From contig CAIVDC010000077.1 of NCBI GenBank assembly GCA_903904605.1, positions 1 through 45,442 of the forward strand: a stretch of 45,442 nucleotides of DNA, in the 5' to 3' direction. Made by a program: the position numbers and the translations under genes. This DNA comes from an uncultured Sterolibacterium sp. Its GTDB lineage: Bacteria > Pseudomonadota > Gammaproteobacteria > Burkholderiales > Rhodocyclaceae. A model generated the notes under the pieces. That model searched no databases, was not told where the DNA came from, and saw nothing but the letters and a program-made list of their open reading frames with translations. Shown in pieces: positions 1 through 9,852 of this stretch. Within the stretch, counting starts at the first letter, position 1. Each line of letters opens with the position of its first letter.

Positions 1-182
1 AACTGGTCGCCGGGAAGGCGGCGCGCCGGAGCAGCCCCGGGGAGATCACCTGTTTCGTCAACAACATCGGCATCGGCCTTCAGTTCGCCGCAGCCGGCGC
101 GCTCGTTCTGGACAAGGCCGGCGCCGCGGGACTCGGTCACGTGTTGCCTGATGACTGGTTTTCGGAGACGGTACATCCATAG
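1..182 (+). CDS. Ornithine cyclodeaminase family protein, 3' end only
   Basis: The reading frame enters at base 3 and runs to a TAG at 180-182, giving about 59 C-terminal residues. They align without gaps to the C-terminus of the complete ornithine-cyclodeaminase-like gene at 23017-24090, with 45 of 59 residues identical, including the shared ends ITCFVNN and DDWFSETVHP. The family comprises NAD(P)-dependent cyclodeaminases, ketimine reductases and amino-acid dehydrogenases acting in the cytoplasm. The substrate cannot be told from this piece. It lies 654 bp upstream of a tripartite transporter operon on the same strand, the same neighbourhood as its paralogue, which suggests the two products serve one catabolic route. 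Confidence 0.85.
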   Translation, partial: LVAGKAARRSSPGEITCFVNNIGIGLQFAAAGALVLDKAGAAGLGHVLPDDWFSETVHP

Positions 183-836
183 CGCCATGCAAGGCACAGG
201 CCGGAGACCATCGGCTCACCATCATCGGTTCGAACAGTTCCCTCCGTCGGGGGACCAGGCCGCGCACGGGCGGACGATCCGCCCACGGATATCGGCGCAT
301 GGCCGCTCGCGGATTAGCATCCATATCCTGGAATTATTGTTGGCTCCGCCATATTGTGCGTTGCCGAACAGCTTGCTACAGTCCCGTCAGCGATTCCGTG
401 GAACAGGCGGAACGCGAGAATTGCCGGGACGGTCAGGGCCCAGATAAGATGTCCACAATACGGACCTTTGGCCGGTTCGCTAATGCGGCCGGCGGTCCGG
501 CCGAGGAGGAGCAGAGGAAGTGTCTGATTGTCGGAAGCAACGCGACTGCCCGCTCGCGCCCAAGCGCAATACGGTAGCTGGCGGCGCCTTGGAAAAGTCT
601 CCGGACGCCGCGCGCACGCCACGACTGACGCTCCCAAAGGACCGCCGGCAAGGGCCGCGGCGGCCAGACCGGCGGCGACTGGCCCGCGGCCGCCTCTCAC
701 ATCCTCTTGCCGCGGCCGGCACCGCCTGTTTCACCGTCCTGCCGCTCGCGATCACGGCCGGCAATCGCCCGAATGAAAAGAATACTTAGGAATACTTAGG
801 GATCTTCAATTCATGCAAGGTCATCAGGAGATATAA
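183..836. other. Long intergenic region before the tctC operon
   Basis: No convincing gene is seen in these 654 bases. Short open frames exist on both strands, but they overlap each other and lack ribosome binding sites or recognisable protein character. A short inverted repeat (GGCCGG, CGGT, CCGGCC) lies at 487-502 with no T-run after it. The last 60 bases hold a tandem 10-bp duplication and the Shine-Dalgarno of tctC. The length suggests a regulated promoter for the downstream operon, but I cannot place -35 and -10 boxes with confidence. Confidence 0.5.
781..800. repeat. Tandem 10-bp duplication AATACTTAGG x2
   Basis: Two perfect adjacent copies of AATACTTAGG lie 37 bp before the tctC start codon. 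The spacing of one helical turn could serve a regulator, or it may be a slippage scar. Confidence 0.7.
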
Positions 837-1868
837 ATGGGAACGAAGAGCAGATGTCCATGTTTTGTCCTCGGCGTATTTTTGCTCCTGTCTTTCGCCG
901 CCCCCTTCAGCGCCACCGCCGCGCCATCGGACATCGATTTCTTCAAGGGGAAGACGGTCACTTACATTGTATCCACCAAGACCGGCGGCGGCTATGACAC
1001 CTACGGCAGACTGATCGCGCGCTACCTGCAGAAATATCTTCCCGGTTCCAGGGTCATCGTGAAGAACGTTCCCGGCGCCGGCCATATCATCGGCGCCAAT
1101 ACCATCTATCAGGCCGAACCGGACGGCCTGACCATCGGCACCTTCAACACTGGCTTGATTTACTCGCAGATCATCGGCCAGGAGGGCATTCAGTTCGACC
1201 TGAACAAATTCAGCTGGATCGGCAAGGCCAATTCCGAGACCCGGGTCTTCGTGGTGGGTGCAAAGACCCCGTACAAGACGTTCAAGGAGATCATGGACAG
1301 CAAGGCGCCGATCAAGATGCCCTCTTCCGGCGTGGGCAGCGAGGACCATAACGAGACGCTGATCCTGGCCTCGGCCCTGCCGGCCAAATTCCAGCCGATT
1401 CCAGGCTACCAGGGCAAGGAAGCGGAAATGGCCATACTCCGCGGCGAGGTTCCCGCCGTCCTGGGCTCCTATACCGGCCTTTCCGGGCTGATCGCAGCCA
1501 AGGAAGGTCGCGTGCTGATGCAGTACGGCAGCGAGCACGGGATACCGGAACTCAAGAGCGTGCCCCACATAAACAGCATCGAGGTGACGCCGAAAGGGAA
1601 AAGCCTGATCAACCTGGTCAACTCCATCGACATCATCGGCCGTCTCACGGCGGCCCCTCCCGGAATGCCGGCCGGCCGGCTCCAGGTGCTTCGCGATGCC
1701 TACAGGAAGGCCCTGACCGATCCGGAATTGATCAAGGACGCCAAGAAATACCATTTGGACCTCGATCCCGCCTACGGCGACGATGTGCAGAAGCTTGTCG
1801 CGGAGGGCATCAACCAGCCAGCCGAGAATATCAGGACGCTCAAGAACATCATCAAGACGAAGGAATGA
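837..1868 (+). CDS. tctC: Tripartite tricarboxylate transporter substrate-binding protein (TctC/Bug family)
   Basis: Periplasmic solute receptor of a tripartite tricarboxylate transporter (TTT), which delivers an organic acid to the TctAB membrane pair. The 343-residue product starts with a Sec signal peptide ending near SATAA (residues 1-29). The mature part opens with the Bug-family pattern FFKGKTVTYIV, GGGYD and IYQAEPDGLTIG. The start is set by AGGAG eight bases before ATG 837. tctA and tctB follow directly, so the transporter is complete. The family binds carboxylates such as citrate, tartrate, glutamate or aromatic acids, and the specificity here is unknown. The EutA-like and bicupin genes downstream hint at an amino or amine-bearing acid, which is inference. 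Confidence 0.9.
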   Translation: MGTKSRCPCFVLGVFLLLSFAAPFSATAAPSDIDFFKGKTVTYIVSTKTGGGYDTYGRLIARYLQKYLPGSRVIVKNVPGAGHIIGANTIYQAEPDGLTIGTFNTGLIYSQIIGQEGIQFDLNKFSWIGKANSETRVFVVGAKTPYKTFKEIMDSKAPIKMPSSGVGSEDHNETLILASALPAKFQPIPGYQGKEAEMAILRGEVPAVLGSYTGLSGLIAAKEGRVLMQYGSEHGIPELKSVPHINSIEVTPKGKSLINLVNSIDIIGRLTAAPPGMPAGRLQVLRDAYRKALTDPELIKDAKKYHLDLDPAYGDDVQKLVAEGINQPAENIRTLKNIIKTKE

Positions 1869-1947
1869 CGGCGTCTTGAAGTCTTTGCCTGCCGAGCCGG
1901 CCCCGGGCGGGCTCGGCAGAGCTTCGAAGCACAACAGGGGACCATTT

Positions 1948-3450
1948 ATGGACGTATGGGACGCAATATGGGCCGGGCTGAGCGGGGCGACGAGCTGGCC
2001 GGCCTTTGGCCTGATGCTCTTGACGATCCCGATCGGCCTGATCATCGGCATCATTCCGGGAATGGGCGGCAATATGGGCCTGGCCCTGCTCATCCCCTTC
2101 ACCTTCGGGATGGAACCGCTCTCGGGATTTGCCTTCCTGCTGGGGATGCACGCCGTGGTGCACACCGGCGGCTCCATCCCTGCGATTCTGTTCGACACGC
2201 CGGGCACCGGACCGAACGCGGCGACCTGCATCGAGGGCTTCCCGATGGCCCAGAAAGGCGAGGCCGGACGCGCGCTCGGCGCCGCGCTGACGTCGTCCAT
2301 GATGGGCGGGATCCTGGGCGCCATGTTCATGGCCATAGTCATTCCCGTGGTCAGGCCGATGGTCCTCGCCTTCGGGCCTCCAGAGTTCTTCATGCTGGCC
2401 ATGATGGGCTTGGCCTTCATCTCGCTGATGTCCGGCAGTTCCATCCTGAAGGGCCTGATGGCCGGCGGGATGGGTCTGGTCATCTCCTTCGTCGGCATGG
2501 ACCCCCAGACGGGCGTGGTCCGGTATTCCTTCGGGGTCCTCGACCTGATGGACGGCATCAATATCGTGACGATCGTGGTCGGCCTGTTCGCCGTGGCCGA
2601 GGTCATCGACATGGGCATCAAAGGGGGCGCGATCGCCCACTCCAAGTCTGCCAATATCAAGGGATCCGGCGTCCTGCAAGGGGTCAAGGACTGCTTCATG
2701 AACTTGTGGCTGGTCCTGCGCTGCAGCGTCATCGGCAACATCATCGGCATCATCCCCGGCCTGGGCGGCGACGCCGCCGCCTTCATCTGCTACGGCCACG
2801 CCCTGCAGACGACCAGGCGCAAGGACGAATACGGCAAGGGCTGCGTGGAAGGCGTCATCGCCACGGACGCCGCCCATAACTCGAAAGAGGGCGGCGCCCT
2901 GATCCCCACGCTGGCCTTCGGCGTGCCCGGCAGCTCCGGGATGGCGATCCTCCTCGGCGCCTTCATGATCCTCGGCATATCCCCCGGCAAGGAGATGTTC
3001 ACGCAACATCTCGATCTCGTCTTCAGCATGGTCTGGATCCTGGTCTTCGCCAACATCATTGCCGTCGCCATCTGCCTTCCCCTGGCCGGAACGATGGCCA
3101 AGATCACCTTTCTGCGCACCTCCGTCATGATCCCCTTCATCCTGGTGTGCGGACTTCTGGGGAGCTATCTGACCACTTCCAGGATAGGCGATATCCTGAT
3201 CACGGTCCTCTTCGGCGTGATCGGTTACGGCATGAAGAAATTCGACTATGCCCGCGGCCCGCTCATTCTCGGCATCGTCCTGGGCAAGATTGCCGAAAAC
3301 GCCCTCCACGTATCCCTGAATCTCTACGGGCTGATGTTCGTCTTCAGGCCGATCGCCTTTGTCATCCTGCTCATCACGCTCGCCACCGTCTTCTTTCCCG
3401 TCTATCGGGCACATGCAAGGAAGAAGAAGATCGAGGAGACATCGAAATGA
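1948..3450 (+). CDS. tctA: Tripartite tricarboxylate transporter permease, large subunit TctA
   Basis: Large membrane subunit (500 residues, about 12 hydrophobic segments) of a secondary, ion-driven TTT transporter. It carries the two family motifs of the internal repeat, GIIPGMGGN near residue 30 and GIIPGLGGDAA near residue 266, and a conserved GVPGSSGMAILLGAF stretch. ATG 1948 (MDVWDAIW) was chosen because CAGGGG precedes it and the protein then begins like other TctA members. The frame is open further upstream, but that extension overlaps tctC and looks random. The stop overlaps the tctB start (ATGA at 3447-3450), so the two membrane subunits are translationally coupled. Confidence 0.92.
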   Translation: MDVWDAIWAGLSGATSWPAFGLMLLTIPIGLIIGIIPGMGGNMGLALLIPFTFGMEPLSGFAFLLGMHAVVHTGGSIPAILFDTPGTGPNAATCIEGFPMAQKGEAGRALGAALTSSMMGGILGAMFMAIVIPVVRPMVLAFGPPEFFMLAMMGLAFISLMSGSSILKGLMAGGMGLVISFVGMDPQTGVVRYSFGVLDLMDGINIVTIVVGLFAVAEVIDMGIKGGAIAHSKSANIKGSGVLQGVKDCFMNLWLVLRCSVIGNIIGIIPGLGGDAAAFICYGHALQTTRRKDEYGKGCVEGVIATDAAHNSKEGGALIPTLAFGVPGSSGMAILLGAFMILGISPGKEMFTQHLDLVFSMVWILVFANIIAVAICLPLAGTMAKITFLRTSVMIPFILVCGLLGSYLTTSRIGDILITVLFGVIGYGMKKFDYARGPLILGIVLGKIAENALHVSLNLYGLMFVFRPIAFVILLITLATVFFPVYRAHARKKKIEETSK

Positions 3451-3980
3451 GACTTCAAGGCAGACACTACTTCAGCCTGTTCTGGGTCCTGTTCTTCGCG
3501 CTGTTCATCTACCTCGCTCTTGGCTACCCGTACAAGGCCCGCCTGGTTCCCCTGGTCGTCTGCATCCCCTGCCTCGTTTTCGCCCTCTATCGGGCCTACG
3601 TGGAATTTTCCGGCAAGGAAGAGAGCGCGCCCGTCGAGGAAGACGCGCTGTTGAAGGAAATCAAGGAGCAAGTGGGGGAAGTGTCGCTCGGGATCAAGGC
3701 GCGGGAGAGCGTCGATGCGGCAGAAGGGCGGCGACGGTTTCTCGATATCCTGCTGTGGATCGCGATATTCCTCGTCATGATCTTTGCCGCGGGCTTTCTC
3801 GTCGCCATCCCGGTATTCACGCTGGCTTATATGCGCTTCAAGAAGGAGAGCTGGCTGCTGTCGAGCCTGTGCTCCGTCGGGCTCACGGCGGGGGTGTACC
3901 TGGCCTTTGTCATCGGGACCGAAAGTTATCTCTATGAAGGCCTTCTCATTCCTCTGATAAGGCAGTCCTTGCAGTCCTGA
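3447..3980 (+). CDS. tctB: Tripartite tricarboxylate transporter small subunit TctB
   Basis: Small membrane subunit of the TTT transporter, 177 residues with four predicted hydrophobic segments: about residues 10-27, 30-48, and two more in the second half around ILLWIAIFLVMIFAAGF and LCSVGLTAGVYLAFVIG. A charged loop rich in Glu and Lys separates the pairs, as is usual for TctB. The ATG overlaps the tctA stop in an ATGA tetranucleotide and GAGGAGA lies just upstream, both supporting this start. The family is weakly conserved in sequence, so the call rests on size, topology and position after tctA. Confidence 0.88.
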   Translation: MRLQGRHYFSLFWVLFFALFIYLALGYPYKARLVPLVVCIPCLVFALYRAYVEFSGKEESAPVEEDALLKEIKEQVGEVSLGIKARESVDAAEGRRRFLDILLWIAIFLVMIFAAGFLVAIPVFTLAYMRFKKESWLLSSLCSVGLTAGVYLAFVIGTESYLYEGLLIPLIRQSLQS

Positions 3981-4011
3981 CTTGGAAAGATCACGGAAAG
4001 GTATAGGCAAA

Positions 4012-5229
4012 ATGGCGAGTAACGGCGGCGAAACTTCCTCAGCGAACGACCAGGCCCAGGTCAGGGAGTCAAGGGTCCTCGTCGATCCCTACCGCGATTG
4101 GGCCGAAGGCGAAGGCATCCCCATCCATCTCGATTTCGGCCACAACCTGCTGCAGTTGGAGACCGGTCCCTGGGATCGCTATGAGGCGCGCGGTTGCTTT
4201 GCCCATACGCACGGCGCAGGCGACTTCATGGCCAATTACGTGCTCGAGATTTCTCCCGGCGGCAAGACCCGCCCGGTCAAGCACCTGTATGAAGCCTTTT
4301 GTTTCGTCCTCTCGGGTCACGGCTCGACCAAGGTCTGGCTGCCCAACGGCGAGACGCGCGTCTTCGAGTGGGGACCGAAGGCGCTGTTCGCGATCCCCCT
4401 GAATTGCCAATATCAGATATTCAACAGCACGGGTCTGAGCCCGGTCCGGATTTCATGCACGAACGACGCGCCGATCACCATCAACCTCTATCACAATCTG
4501 GATTTCGTCTTCAATAATCCCTGCACCTTTCCGGAGCGGGCAGGCCAGTCCAAGTATTTCGACGGCGACGGCGAACACACCGCCTATACCCACGGCTCGA
4601 GTCCGTCCAGGCGCAACGTATGGGAAACCAATTTCGTTCATGATCTGACCAGCTTCAAGCTTTACGAACTTGAAGAAAGAGGCAAGGGATCGAGCAACAT
4701 CAGTTTCATCCTCGCCGACGGAACCATGCATGCCCATGTGTCGCAGATTCCCAAGGGCCGTTACAAGAAAGCCCATCGCCATGCCGCCGGCACCCATGTG
4801 CATGCCATCGACGGAGAGGGATACTCGCTCCTGTGGCACGAAGGCGATTCCGAATTCAAGGAATTCCCTTGGCAGCACGGATTCATGTATACGCCGCCGT
4901 TCTGGATGTTCCACCAACACTTCAACACCTGCCCGCGGCCGGCGCGCTACCTGGCGTGCAGCCTCGGCAGCCGGCGCTATCCTTTCATTTCGCTCCGGCG
5001 CAAGAGCGCCGAAGGCGCGGGTACCATATCGATTACGCAAGGCGGCCGCCAGATCGAATATGAAGACCAGGATCCGCGAATACATCGCAAATGGCTGGAG
5101 GCCTTGCGCAAGACGGGCGTGCCGTCCGAAATGGGGGAAATATTCGATGAACCCGCAATCCTCGCCTTGCCGCCAGAAGCCTTGACCGGAGTGATCCGTC
5201 AGCCGCAATCGATCGGTCCTGCCCTCTAG
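4012..5229 (+). CDS. Bicupin protein of the 'ethanolamine ammonia-lyase-activating' type
   Basis: A 405-residue protein with two cupin barrels. The first (about residues 55-150) has the G-rich pattern around YVLEISPGGKTRPVKH. The second (about 230-330) contains HAHVSQIPKGRYKKAHRH and GTHVHAIDGEGY, giving several His residues placed like a cupin metal site. Some databases label relatives found beside eutA 'ethanolamine ammonia-lyase activating'. That label comes from context, and to my knowledge the biochemistry is not established. ATG 4012 follows GGAAAGG and sits 31 bp after tctB, so the gene belongs to the transporter operon. It could instead be a metal-dependent dioxygenase or isomerase acting on the imported acid. 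Cupin fold: high confidence. Role: low confidence. Confidence 0.75.
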   Translation: MASNGGETSSANDQAQVRESRVLVDPYRDWAEGEGIPIHLDFGHNLLQLETGPWDRYEARGCFAHTHGAGDFMANYVLEISPGGKTRPVKHLYEAFCFVLSGHGSTKVWLPNGETRVFEWGPKALFAIPLNCQYQIFNSTGLSPVRISCTNDAPITINLYHNLDFVFNNPCTFPERAGQSKYFDGDGEHTAYTHGSSPSRRNVWETNFVHDLTSFKLYELEERGKGSSNISFILADGTMHAHVSQIPKGRYKKAHRHAAGTHVHAIDGEGYSLLWHEGDSEFKEFPWQHGFMYTPPFWMFHQHFNTCPRPARYLACSLGSRRYPFISLRRKSAEGAGTISITQGGRQIEYEDQDPRIHRKWLEALRKTGVPSEMGEIFDEPAILALPPEALTGVIRQPQSIGPAL

Positions 5230-5324
5230 CACAGATAGCGTTCGGCCTGCCCCGTTGGCCGGCAGGATGCTTTACCACGCCGAAGAGCGCGCGACGACCG
5301 CGTTCGTTTCAGGAGAAGTTCCGC

Positions 5325-6833
5325 GTGCCGCACGACCTCGATCTCGATCACGAACATGAGCAGCTGTCCGAAGCGGACAGTGCTGCGGTCGCCCGGGCAA
5401 TCTGGGAGCAGGACACGATCGAACTGACGACCGTCGGCATCGATATCGGCAGCTCCACGTCGCATCTCCTTTTCGCCCGCGTCACGCTCAAGCGGCTGGC
5501 GGAGGAATTATCCAGCCGCTTCGTTGTGACCGACAGGCAGGTCATTTGGCGCTCGCCCATCATGCTGACGCCATTCCTGGCAGACGGCACCATCGATGCC
5601 CACGCCCTGGCGCATTTCATCCACGATGCCTACCATGACGCGGGCCTGCGTCGCAGCGACATCGACAGCGGTGCCGTGATCCTCACCGGAGAAGCCATAA
5701 AGCGCAAGAATGCCCGGGCGATCGACGAGATGTTTGCGGAAGAATCGGGCAAATTCGTTTGTGCAACGGCAGGCCACAAGCTGGAATCGATTCTGTCGGC
5801 TCATGGCTCCGGCGCGACCGCCCTGTCCAGGCGTCGCGAAGAATGCGGACTCCATGTCGATGTCGGTGGCGGCACCACGAAGCTTGCGCTGATCGATCGC
5901 GGTGAAATATTGAGCGTAGCCGCATTCGCCGTGGGCGGCCGCCTCCTTGCACAGGATGAGAACGGCGCGTGGACGCGAATCGATCGGTCTGCACGTCTGG
6001 TCGCCGAGCAGTTGGGAATCGAGGTCATTCCGGGCGCATTTTGCGAAGAGCCGGTGCGAAGGGCGGTTGCCGAACGCCTGGCGATGATCGTTGCCGACCA
6101 GATTGCCGGAGAAGCGCTCGACGAACTGGGCCACGCGCTTGAGTTGACGGAGCCGCTGGCCAGAACACGGACGCCCAGCTTCATCACTTTTTCCGGAGGA
6201 GTCGCCGAGTATATTTTTGGTCGTGAAACCGCCAGCCACGGTGACATCGCCCAGCTGCTTGCCGAAGAAATCGTGAAGCAGATCAAAGCCCGCATTTCAA
6301 TTCCGGTCATCGAGCCGAGGGAACGCATTCGCGCGACGGTCATCGGGGCCTCGCAATACACGGTGCAGGTGAGCGGCAAGACCATCTACGTTCCCGATTT
6401 GAGCGTGTTGCCGGTACATAACGTACCCGTGGTCCACCTCGCGCTGGCTATCTCCGATCGCATCGATATCGACGAGATCGCTGCCACATTGCGCAAGAAT
6501 GCCGACATTCTCGATCTCGAGCCGAGCGCCCGCCTGGCGATCGCATTTACCTGGGACGGAGCGCCGGAGCACGGCCGGCTTTTCGCGATGGCGCAGGCCA
6601 TCATGGCTTTCGCCGCGCCGTGCGGAAGGAGGGACGAAACCCTCTTCTTGATGATTGACGGAGACATAGGGGCCTCGCTTGGCCGGATGCTGCATGATGA
6701 ACTCCATCTCGACGGCAAGCTGGTCTCGATCGACGGCATCAAATTGCGCGAACTGGACTTCGTCGATGTCGGGGACCTGCTCGACCCACCGGGGGTGATA
6801 CCCGTCGCCATCAAGTCCCTGCTTTTTTCATGA
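5325..6833 (+). CDS. eutA: EutA family ammonia-lyase reactivating factor
   Basis: A 502-residue member of the EutA family, ATP-dependent reactivases that release damaged cobalamin from B12-dependent ethanolamine ammonia-lyase. The actin/Hsp70-like nucleotide-binding fold is visible: phosphate-1 loop GIDIGSSTSHLLF (residues 38-50), HVDVGGGTTKLALI near residue 180 and FITFSGGVAEYIFG near residue 285. It starts at GTG 5325 with AGGAG nine bases upstream, 95 bp after the bicupin gene. No eutB or eutC lies within the window; the lyase might be beyond the left edge or elsewhere. Its place in an organic-acid transporter operon suggests it may serve an enzyme other than classical ethanolamine ammonia-lyase (inference). 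Confidence 0.88.
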   Translation: MPHDLDLDHEHEQLSEADSAAVARAIWEQDTIELTTVGIDIGSSTSHLLFARVTLKRLAEELSSRFVVTDRQVIWRSPIMLTPFLADGTIDAHALAHFIHDAYHDAGLRRSDIDSGAVILTGEAIKRKNARAIDEMFAEESGKFVCATAGHKLESILSAHGSGATALSRRREECGLHVDVGGGTTKLALIDRGEILSVAAFAVGGRLLAQDENGAWTRIDRSARLVAEQLGIEVIPGAFCEEPVRRAVAERLAMIVADQIAGEALDELGHALELTEPLARTRTPSFITFSGGVAEYIFGRETASHGDIAQLLAEEIVKQIKARISIPVIEPRERIRATVIGASQYTVQVSGKTIYVPDLSVLPVHNVPVVHLALAISDRIDIDEIAATLRKNADILDLEPSARLAIAFTWDGAPEHGRLFAMAQAIMAFAAPCGRRDETLFLMIDGDIGASLGRMLHDELHLDGKLVSIDGIKLRELDFVDVGDLLDPPGVIPVAIKSLLFS

Positions 6834-6960
6834 GGCACGCCCGGCATCCTCGACCCGCGGCAGGCTGTCAGCCTCGCCGAGGCCGGCAGACATTGCAATT
6901 CGACCGCGGACGAACGGCAGATTGACACTTGCCGCCCTTCAATCGACTGCGGGGCCGCCG

Positions 6961-9150
6961 CTAGCCCTCGCGCCGATTCAACGAGCGCAGCAATGCCTCG
7001 AACAAGGTGTCCGGGTCGAAGGGTTTGATCAGGAAGTCGGTCATCCCTGCCTCGAAGCAACGCGCCTTGTCCTTGGCAAAGGCATTGGCGGTCATGGCGA
7101 TGACCGGCGTCTGGCGGTACCCGTCAATCTCGCGCAACTGCCTGGTCGCCTCGAGCCCGTTTAGCTTGGGCATCTGCATATCCATGAAGACAGCGGAATA
7201 GGTACATTTCCGCGCCATGGCGACGGCCTCTGCCCCGTCCTCGGCGGTGTCCGCAACCAGACCGGCCGCTTCCAGTTGAAACTTGACGACTTCGCGGTTG
7301 ATCGGCTCGTCGTCGGCGATCAGAATATGCTTGCCGGAATGGCGCTGCCGGATATGCGTCTCGGCATCGGTCATCGCTGCCTGCTCTGGTCGGGCGGCAT
7401 CGCGTCGTTCCTCCATCTTCATCAGCGTCGCCGTAAACCAGAACGTGCTGCCCACTCCGGGTGTGCTTTCCGCCCCGGCGGCTCCGCCCATCCGTTCGGC
7501 CAGGCGCCGGGTGATCGCCAGGCCAAGACCGGTGCCGCCGTATTTCCGGGTCGTTGAGTTGTCGGCCTGCTCGAACGAACCGAAGAGCCGGGGCATCGCT
7601 TCCGGCGCGATGCCGATGCCGCTATCCTGCACTTCAAAGCGAATCCGCAGAGAGTCGGCGGCTTCCTCCTGCATGAAGGCGCGCAGGGTCACGGTTCCCC
7701 GCTCGGTGAACTTGATGGCATTGCCGGCGTAATTGAGCAAAGCCTGCTGCAGCCTCGTAGGGTCGCCCATCAGCTTGTGCGGCAGGGTCTCGGCCTCGGT
7801 CAGCAAGCGAATACCCTTGGCCTTGGCGCGTTCGGCGAGGATGGACGTGACATTGGCCAGAAGGCTGCCGACGGCTACCGGTGCCTCCTCCAGTACTATC
7901 TTCCCTGCTTCGATCTTGGAAAGATCGAGAATGTTGTTGATGACGTCGAGCAAATGCTTAGCGGAAATATCGATGGTGTCGAGGCGCCTTGCCTGCTTCG
8001 GCGTCACCCCTTCCCGGCGCAGGATATTGGCCATCCCGACAATGCCGTTCATGGGTGTGCGGATTTCGTGGCTCATGTTGGCGAGAAAGGCGCTCTTGGC
8101 AAGGTTGGCGGTTTCTGCCTGCAGCCGCGCCGCGTTAAGCTCCGCGGTTCGTTGCTCGACCAGCGATTCCAGATGGTTCCTATGTCTATCGAGTTCCGCT
8201 CCGAGGCGCTTCTTCTCGGTGATGTCTTCCTTCACCGCGACGAAATGGGTGATCGATCCGTCGGCTTGATAGATCGGCGAGACGATCGCGAATTCGACGT
8301 ATTCGCTGCCATCCTTGCGCTGGTTGTATAGCTCGCCTTTCCATGCCTGGCCGAGCATCAATCTATTCCAGAGTGAGGCGAAAGCTTCCGGCGGAGTCCT
8401 TCCCGATTGCAGCATGCGAGGGTTCCTGCCGATGACTTCTTCCCGGCTGTAGCCGGTATTCTCGACGAAAGCGGAATTGACGTATTCGATCTCCGCGTCG
8501 ATATTGGTGATCACGATACTTTCAGGACTTTGCTCGACAGCCAGGGAAAGCTTGCGGAGGCGTCCGACATGCTCGCGTTGCTTCTGCATGGCCTTTTCGA
8601 AGCTGCTGACCAGGAACGCGCATGAGAGCGTCAGCAACGTATCTATGACGAGAAAATTTGCGCTGATGACCATCCATCCGCCAAATCCGCTTGTGTTCGA
8701 TCCGAGTCCATGGTCTGCGTAGGCAAAGTAGCCGATGAGCATGATCGTCATCGCGTTCAGAATCAAAGTCAAGATCGCAACATGCAAACTGACCAGCAAG
8801 GCGGCCAGGACAGGGACGGCCATCAGATACATTTGGCTGGCCTGGCCGATATTGACCAGGAGTACGGACCCCAATAGATAAAGCAGCACCAGAAGTTGTA
8901 GGATTCTCAGCCGATAGGGGACGTTGCGTAAGGACCATAGAACCGCCACCCAGACGAGGGCGACCGAATCTGCGATCGCAACCGGCCAAAGCGATACGCG
9001 TACCGAGAGGAAGATGGCCGGTACGGCTGCCGGAAGAACAACGAGCATCGCTACGCTCAACAAGCGGTTGAGCAGAGTTTCGCGCCAAGCGGACAGATTG
9101 TCAGAATTATCGGGCAGGGGAAAGACGCTCTGGCGCAGTTTGAGACTCAT
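6961..9150 (-). CDS. Hybrid sensor histidine kinase with PAS and receiver domains
   Basis: A 729-residue membrane-bound hybrid kinase. The N-terminal 185 residues hold about six hydrophobic segments, a multi-helix membrane sensor with no recognised name. A PAS domain follows (about 195-315), then a short coiled coil, HisKA with the phospho-accepting His361 in [10 protein letters not shown], the ATPase domain ([21 protein letters not shown], about 455-575), and a C-terminal receiver with phospho-acceptor Asp657 in [11 protein letters not shown]. No output domain or separate response regulator lies beside it, so the phosphorelay partner is unknown. The start codon is an ATG. Cytochrome b561 lies 132 bp upstream on the same strand. 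Confidence 0.9.
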   Translation of the reverse strand: MSLKLRQSVFPLPDNSDNLSAWRETLLNRLLSVAMLVVLPAAVPAIFLSVRVSLWPVAIADSVALVWVAVLWSLRNVPYRLRILQLLVLLYLLGSVLLVNIGQASQMYLMAVPVLAALLVSLHVAILTLILNAMTIMLIGYFAYADHGLGSNTSGFGGWMVISANFLVIDTLLTLSCAFLVSSFEKAMQKQREHVGRLRKLSLAVEQSPESIVITNIDAEIEYVNSAFVENTGYSREEVIGRNPRMLQSGRTPPEAFASLWNRLMLGQAWKGELYNQRKDGSEYVEFAIVSPIYQADGSITHFVAVKEDITEKKRLGAELDRHRNHLESLVEQRTAELNAARLQAETANLAKSAFLANMSHEIRTPMNGIVGMANILRREGVTPKQARRLDTIDISAKHLLDVINNILDLSKIEAGKIVLEEAPVAVGSLLANVTSILAERAKAKGIRLLTEAETLPHKLMGDPTRLQQALLNYAGNAIKFTERGTVTLRAFMQEEAADSLRIRFEVQDSGIGIAPEAMPRLFGSFEQADNSTTRKYGGTGLGLAITRRLAERMGGAAGAESTPGVGSTFWFTATLMKMEERRDAARPEQAAMTDAETHIRQRHSGKHILIADDEPINREVVKFQLEAAGLVADTAEDGAEAVAMARKCTYSAVFMDMQMPKLNGLEATRQLREIDGYRQTPVIAMTANAFAKDKARCFEAGMTDFLIKPFDPDTLFEALLRSLNRREG

Positions 9151-9282
9151 AGTCGAAATGGCAAACCGACTGAAATAGTGGCGATCATGGGGCCGTATGG
9201 GGCGGGAACCGGTCGCCCCTGGCTTTGAGTCGGATCTCTCGGAAATGCCGCATGTCGCCCGAACCCGGTCCGCTAGGTGCCG

Positions 9283-9852
9283 TCAGCGTCCGCTCGGTTT
9301 TCGCAAGGGAAGCCAGTACGGCAGCATCGATACCAGCACACCGTCCTTCAGAACGAGATGATGGAAGAGCGCGGCGAGCGCGTGGAATCCCGCGAGCCAG
9401 AGGATCGCATCGCCCTCCCAGGTGTGGAACCTCGCAATCGTCGCGCCCGCATCGTGCGAAAGCCCCAGGATGGACGGAATATCCGCGCCCGCAAGGAGCG
9501 TCAGGGGATGTCCTTCCAGCCAGGCTCCGGCAATGGCGGTAAGCGGGAGCGCGAAAAGGAGCAGATAGAGCGCCCCTTGAACGACCTTCGCCGCGACGCC
9601 CATCCAGCGCGCAACCGGAGCAGGGTCCGGTTGCCTGTCAGCCATCCGCCACAGTATGCGGAGCGCGACGATCGCGAACACGCACAAGCCCAAGGTCTCG
9701 TGCAGCCGCCTGTCGAAATCGCGTGCGAGAGAGTACACACGCTGCTCGGAGCCTCCCGGTCCGTAGATGAACGTGATCAGGACGAGGATCGCGGTGATCC
9801 AATGAAAGGCCTGGGCGACAGATCCGTAGCGCGGCGGCGAGCTGATCTTCAT
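9283..9852 (-). CDS. Cytochrome b561 family membrane protein
   Basis: A 189-residue integral membrane protein with four hydrophobic helices. Candidate haem-b ligands lie in the helices and their borders: His17 (AFHW), His51 (RLHETLG), and a His cluster in the last helix (GFHALAALFHHL). Members carry electrons between quinol or periplasmic donors and periplasmic acceptors, often as the membrane anchor for an unrelated partner. The gene is divergent from the periplasmic metallo-beta-lactamase-fold gene at 10066, with 213 bp between the starts, and lies upstream of the hybrid kinase. It could reduce or receive electrons from a neighbour, but nothing in the sequence identifies one. Confidence 0.88.
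   Translation of the reverse strand: MKISSPPRYGSVAQAFHWITAILVLITFIYGPGGSEQRVYSLARDFDRRLHETLGLCVFAIVALRILWRMADRQPDPAPVARWMGVAAKVVQGALYLLLFALPLTAIAGAWLEGHPLTLLAGADIPSILGLSHDAGATIARFHTWEGDAILWLAGFHALAALFHHLVLKDGVLVSMLPYWLPLRKPSGR

Noticed and set aside
487..502. GGCCGG-CGGT-CCGGCC hairpin as a terminator of the truncated OCD gene
   Set aside because: It is 300 bp from the stop codon and has no T-run; short GC palindromes are expected in this base composition.
786..3414. Very long minus-strand open frames opposite tctC and tctA (666 and 520 codons)
   Set aside because: They are antisense shadows of GC-rich genes, with no ribosome sites and low-complexity His/Asp/Arg products; the plus-strand products are clear family members.
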